Source: DATAEE01 sp036258175 (GTDB lineage: Bacteria > Acidobacteriota > Vicinamibacteria > Vicinamibacterales > 2-12-FULL-66-21). Taken from it: a DNA stretch of 29,563 bases. Shown one piece after another: positions 26,768 to 29,563 of the stretch (position 1 is the first letter of the stretch; each line of letters starts with the position of its first letter). Location: contig DATAEE010000358.1 of NCBI GenBank assembly GCA_036258175.1, positions 1-29,563 of the forward strand, read 5' to 3'. The position numbers and the translations under genes are program-made. The notes beneath the pieces are model-generated. The model did no database searches, was not told the DNA's origin, and worked only from the letters and a program-made list of their open reading frames with translations.

Positions 26768-28056
26768 AGGATGCCCACCCCCGGTCGCGCCACGGCAGGC
26801 CGTTCTTCTGTCTTTCGTTTCCGATACTGGCTCGTCCGATACACGGCGACGGGATCGATTGCGCCGCCGCTCCGGAGCCGCGCGGTCGCCAGAATCGGCG
26901 ACACGTCGGTCGTGAACGCCCGTTTCAACGTCTGGAGCGCCATCAACGCGTCGTTCCGCTCCTGATACGCGCTCAGCGCCTCCCGATCGACCAGCAGCGC
27001 CTGAACGTTGGCTCGCACAAGCTCGATCGCGCTCGTCATCAGCGACTCGATCGGATCGGTGACGTTGTGCGATTGATCGAGCAAGTATGCGGGGTCAAAC
27101 CCGGGAACGCCCTCTATCGCCGCATCCACCAGCTCGTTGAAGATCAGGAACAATTGAAACGGCTTGATCGCGCCCGCGTCCAGGTCGTCGTCTCCGTACT
27201 TGCTGTCGTTGAAGTGAAAGCCGCCGAGCTTCTGGAGCTGGATCAGGCGCGCGACGATCTGCTCGATGTTGACGTTCGGCGCGTGGTGGCCGAGATCGAC
27301 GAGCGAGAACGCGCGATCGCCGAGTGCCTTGACGCAGACGTAGCTCGTGCCCCAGTCGTTCAGGACGGTCGAGTAGAACGCCGGCTCGTAGAACTTGTGC
27401 TCGATGAACAACCGGCATGAACCTGGGAGCGCGTCGTAGATTTGCTGGAGACTTTCGAGGTAGCGATCGAGCGCTTTGCGCGCGTGCACCTGACCCGGAA
27501 AGTTGCCCCCGTCGCCGATCCACACGCTGTGCGCCTTCGATCCGAGCGCAGCGCCGAGCTCGAGGCACTCGAGATTGTGGTCGACCGCCTGACGACGGAC
27601 CGCGGCGTCCGTGTGGCTCAGACTGCCGAATTTGTATGAATGGGTCTGACCCGGATGATCCTGGAACGTGTTGGAGTTCGTAGCGTCGACGTGCAGCCCG
27701 CCCGCCTGGAGGAACGAGAGCAGCTCCGCCGGCCGTTCCGGACGATCCCACGGGATGTGCAGCGAAATTCCGGGCGTGACCCGCACCAGGCGGTTGATGG
27801 TCTCGCAGTCGTCGATCTTCTCGAACACGTCACGCGGCTCGCCAGGTCCCGGAAAGCGCGCGAAGCGGGTGCCGCCGGTGCCGACGGCCCAGGAAGGCAC
27901 GGCCACGCGGAACGCCATCGCGTGCGTGACGATTTCCTCGATCTCGATCCCGCGGCGCGCGAGCTGGATGCCGAGGTGATCGTAGTCGTCCTTCAGCGCC
28001 GCGATGTGCGGGCGGTTCGCGTCGCCGACGAGCGTGTCGGACAGCTGGAATCCCAC
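26764..28056 (-). CDS. rhaI: L-rhamnose isomerase (RhaI type)
   Basis: A 430-residue TIM-barrel isomerase converting L-rhamnose to L-rhamnulose. It matches the Pseudomonas-type RhaI rather than E. coli RhaA: SLHIPWD, DATNSNTFQDHPGQTHSYKF, metal ligand E in RLFIEHKFYEPAFYST, then SLVDLGHHAPNVNIEQ and GGFHFNDSKYGDDDLDAG carrying the remaining Asp/His ligands. The GTG start at 28056 follows GAGG with about 6 nt spacing and lies 7 nt after the rhaEW stop. The stop overlaps the GH51 start (ATGA). It is therefore the middle gene of a tight rhaEW-rhaI-GH51 operon. Confidence 0.95.
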   Translation of the reverse strand: MGFQLSDTLVGDANRPHIAALKDDYDHLGIQLARRGIEIEEIVTHAMAFRVAVPSWAVGTGGTRFARFPGPGEPRDVFEKIDDCETINRLVRVTPGISLHIPWDRPERPAELLSFLQAGGLHVDATNSNTFQDHPGQTHSYKFGSLSHTDAAVRRQAVDHNLECLELGAALGSKAHSVWIGDGGNFPGQVHARKALDRYLESLQQIYDALPGSCRLFIEHKFYEPAFYSTVLNDWGTSYVCVKALGDRAFSLVDLGHHAPNVNIEQIVARLIQLQKLGGFHFNDSKYGDDDLDAGAIKPFQLFLIFNELVDAAIEGVPGFDPAYLLDQSHNVTDPIESLMTSAIELVRANVQALLVDREALSAYQERNDALMALQTLKRAFTTDVSPILATARLRSGGAIDPVAVYRTSQYRKRKTEERPAVARPGVGIL

Positions 28057-28063
28057 AGAGACC

Positions 28064-29563
28064 TCAACGGGTAAATGCGGTCAGGTTGCCCGCGTCCACG
28101 TTCAGCACGTTGCCAGTCGACTTGGCGGAGGCGTCGGACGCGAAGAAGTAGACGGCTTCGGCCACGTCCTCCGGGTAGACGCTGCGCTTCAGCAGGCTCC
28201 GCTGCCGGTAGAACTCCTCGACCTGCTCGTCGTCTATCTTGTTGCTCGCGGCGCGAGCCGCCCTCCACGGACCGGCCCAGATCCGTGACCCGCGTATCAC
28301 GGCGTCCGGATTCACGACGTTCGCGCGGATGCCGAACGCGGCCCCTTCCACTGCGAGAGAGCGAGCCAGGTGCAGCGCCGCGGCCTTCGCGGTCGAATAG
28401 GCCGAGGCCCCAGGCGACGCGACGAGCGCGTTCTTGCTGCCGATGAACACGATCGACCCGCCGCGCCCCTGCAGCTTCATGAGCCGGAACGCTTCGCGGG
28501 AGACGAGGAAGTACCCCGTGGCGAGGATGGCGACGTTCCGGTCCCACATCTCGAGCGACGTCTCTTCGATCGGGGACGCGGAGGCGATCCCGGCGTTCGA
28601 GATCAGGATGTCGAGCCCGCCGTACTCGCGTACCGCATACGCGAACGCCGCCGCCACCGACGCCTCGCTGGTCACGTCGCAACGGATCGCGCGCACGCGA
28701 TCCGCGCTCGCCGCGCCCGCGAGCCCGGCGCGCGCTTCGTCGAGCGCCCCTTCGTCGATGTCGACCAGGACGACGGCAGCGCCTTCGCCGGCGAGACGTT
28801 TCGCCGTCGCGCCGCCGATGCCGCCGGCCCCGCCGGTGACGAGCGCAACGCGGCCGTCGAGGCTCCTGCGCGGCGGCAGCCGCCGGAGCTTGGCCTCCTC
28901 GAGCGACCAGTACTCGATGTCGAACGCGTCTTGTTCCGCGATCGGCACGTACTCGTCGATGGCCTCAGCCCATCGGACGATGCGGACGGTGCTCTCGTAG
29001 AACTCGGCGGCGACGCGGGCGGTTTGCTTATCGCTCTGAAACGCCAACAGCCCCAACCCCGGAACCAGCACGATGACCGGCGACGGGTCGCGCATCGGCG
29101 GCGAGTCCGGACGCTTGCAACGCTCGTAGTACGCGGTGTACTCCACGCGGTAGCGCTCGATTGCGGCGGGAAGGCGCGCGATGAGGTCGGCCGCCTGCTC
29201 CCTGCCGGGCGCGTACGGTACGAACAGCGGGCGGACCCGCGTTCGCAGAAAATGATCGGGGCACGTCGTCCCCAGCCGCGCCAACGTCTCGCATCGGGCC
29301 GACCCGACGAACTCGAGGATCGCCGGCGAGTCCGCATAGTGCATGACCTTCGGCCCGAGCGTGCTCAACAGACCGCGCACGATCGGGCCGATCGCCTCGA
29401 GCAGCCGCACGCGGTCCGCCGGCGGCAGCGCGGGTGCGACGATCGGCCCGAGCGGCTCCGGCTTCGCGCGCCCGTCGAGCCAGTCCGCCGCCTTCTGAAT
29501 AACGCGGAGCGTCGTGTGGTAGCACGCGCGCGCGTTCGCCCCCCACGTGAGCAGGCCATGACC
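28064..29563 (-). CDS. rhaEW: Rhamnulose-1-P aldolase/lactaldehyde dehydrogenase fusion, 5' end off window
   Basis: The frame is open to the right edge of the window, giving 499 residues of what is normally a protein of about 690 residues; roughly 190 N-terminal residues are missing. The visible N-terminal part ends a class II aldolase (HGLLTWGANARACYHTT). This is followed by a linker and, from about residue 239, a short-chain dehydrogenase domain: VALVTGGAGGIGGATAK for NAD binding, ISNAGIA, and the active-site YSTAK. The enzyme splits L-rhamnulose 1-phosphate into dihydroxyacetone phosphate and L-lactaldehyde and acts on the aldehyde in the same chain. The dehydrogenase direction (lactate or 1,2-propanediol) is not decidable here. 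It is the first visible gene of the minus-strand rha operon, so the promoter lies outside. Confidence 0.94.
   Translation of the reverse strand, partial: GHGLLTWGANARACYHTTLRVIQKAADWLDGRAKPEPLGPIVAPALPPADRVRLLEAIGPIVRGLLSTLGPKVMHYADSPAILEFVGSARCETLARLGTTCPDHFLRTRVRPLFVPYAPGREQAADLIARLPAAIERYRVEYTAYYERCKRPDSPPMRDPSPVIVLVPGLGLLAFQSDKQTARVAAEFYESTVRIVRWAEAIDEYVPIAEQDAFDIEYWSLEEAKLRRLPPRRSLDGRVALVTGGAGGIGGATAKRLAGEGAAVVLVDIDEGALDEARAGLAGAASADRVRAIRCDVTSEASVAAAFAYAVREYGGLDILISNAGIASASPIEETSLEMWDRNVAILATGYFLVSREAFRLMKLQGRGGSIVFIGSKNALVASPGASAYSTAKAAALHLARSLAVEGAAFGIRANVVNPDAVIRGSRIWAGPWRAARAASNKIDDEQVEEFYRQRSLLKRSVYPEDVAEAVYFFASDASAKSTGNVLNVDAGNLTAFTR

Overview
This GC-rich window (29.6 kb) looks like chromosomal DNA of an Acidobacteriota bacterium, probably a Vicinamibacteria-like lineage. 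That placement is inferred from gene content: a MoxR/DUF58/BatA-like/DUF4175 locus, a zinc-ribbon Ser/Thr kinase with a multi-spanning C-terminus, GT-C-like membrane proteins, a fused rhamnulose-phosphate aldolase/dehydrogenase, and short 7-9 bp tandem repeats at gene junctions. I saw no phage, IS, integrase, CRISPR, tRNA or rRNA. Coding density is very high. No gene-free stretch exceeds about 85 bp (the longest is 13689-13771).

Layout. (1) Positions 1-12906 are entirely minus-strand. Read in transcription order they hold a FabF-like ketosynthase, a geranylgeranyl-reductase-like flavoprotein and an ICMT-like membrane methyltransferase, joined by 4-8 nt overlaps. A GT-C-like membrane protein follows, then a secreted TPR/zinc-peptidase protein and a DUF4159 protein. 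Last comes the MoxR ATPase - DUF58 - BatA-like VWA protein - DUF4175-like protein series, which runs off the left edge. (2) A divergent promoter region (12907-12953) separates this from plus-strand genes: an MddA/NnrU-like membrane methyltransferase, an M28 metallopeptidase, Lon protease, a GT-B glycosyltransferase-like protein and a large Ser/Thr kinase. (3) A small minus-strand membrane protein lies between the kinase and a Tat-exported M24 peptidase. (4) Positions 23220-29563 form an L-rhamnose catabolic locus in two convergent halves: rhaM-rhaB on plus, and rhaEW (5' end off the window)-rhaI-GH51 arabinofuranosidase on minus. The halves meet with a 12 nt overlap of coding ends. Together the rha genes convert L-rhamnose to dihydroxyacetone phosphate and lactate or propanediol; the exported GH51 enzyme probably trims arabinose from plant pectin or hemicellulose. 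No transporter or regulator for this locus lies in the window.

The most unusual signal is short tandem repeats inside and between genes. A 9-bp array (core GGTTCCA, seven copies) faces an inverted 9-bp array (core TGGAACC, four copies) across the rhaM/rhaB junction. It adds about 32 residues to RhaM after its canonical 104-residue end and an MEP-repeat head to RhaB, and it could fold into a large hairpin over the stop/start junction. A different 9-bp family (GCACCTTGA) sits inside the glycosyltransferase gene and again just after its stop codon. A 7-bp family precedes lon, and a REPIN-like pair of inverted hairpins lies between the DUF4159 and MoxR genes. Several genes also have TATAAT-like boxes so close to their start codons that leaderless or near-leaderless mRNAs are likely.
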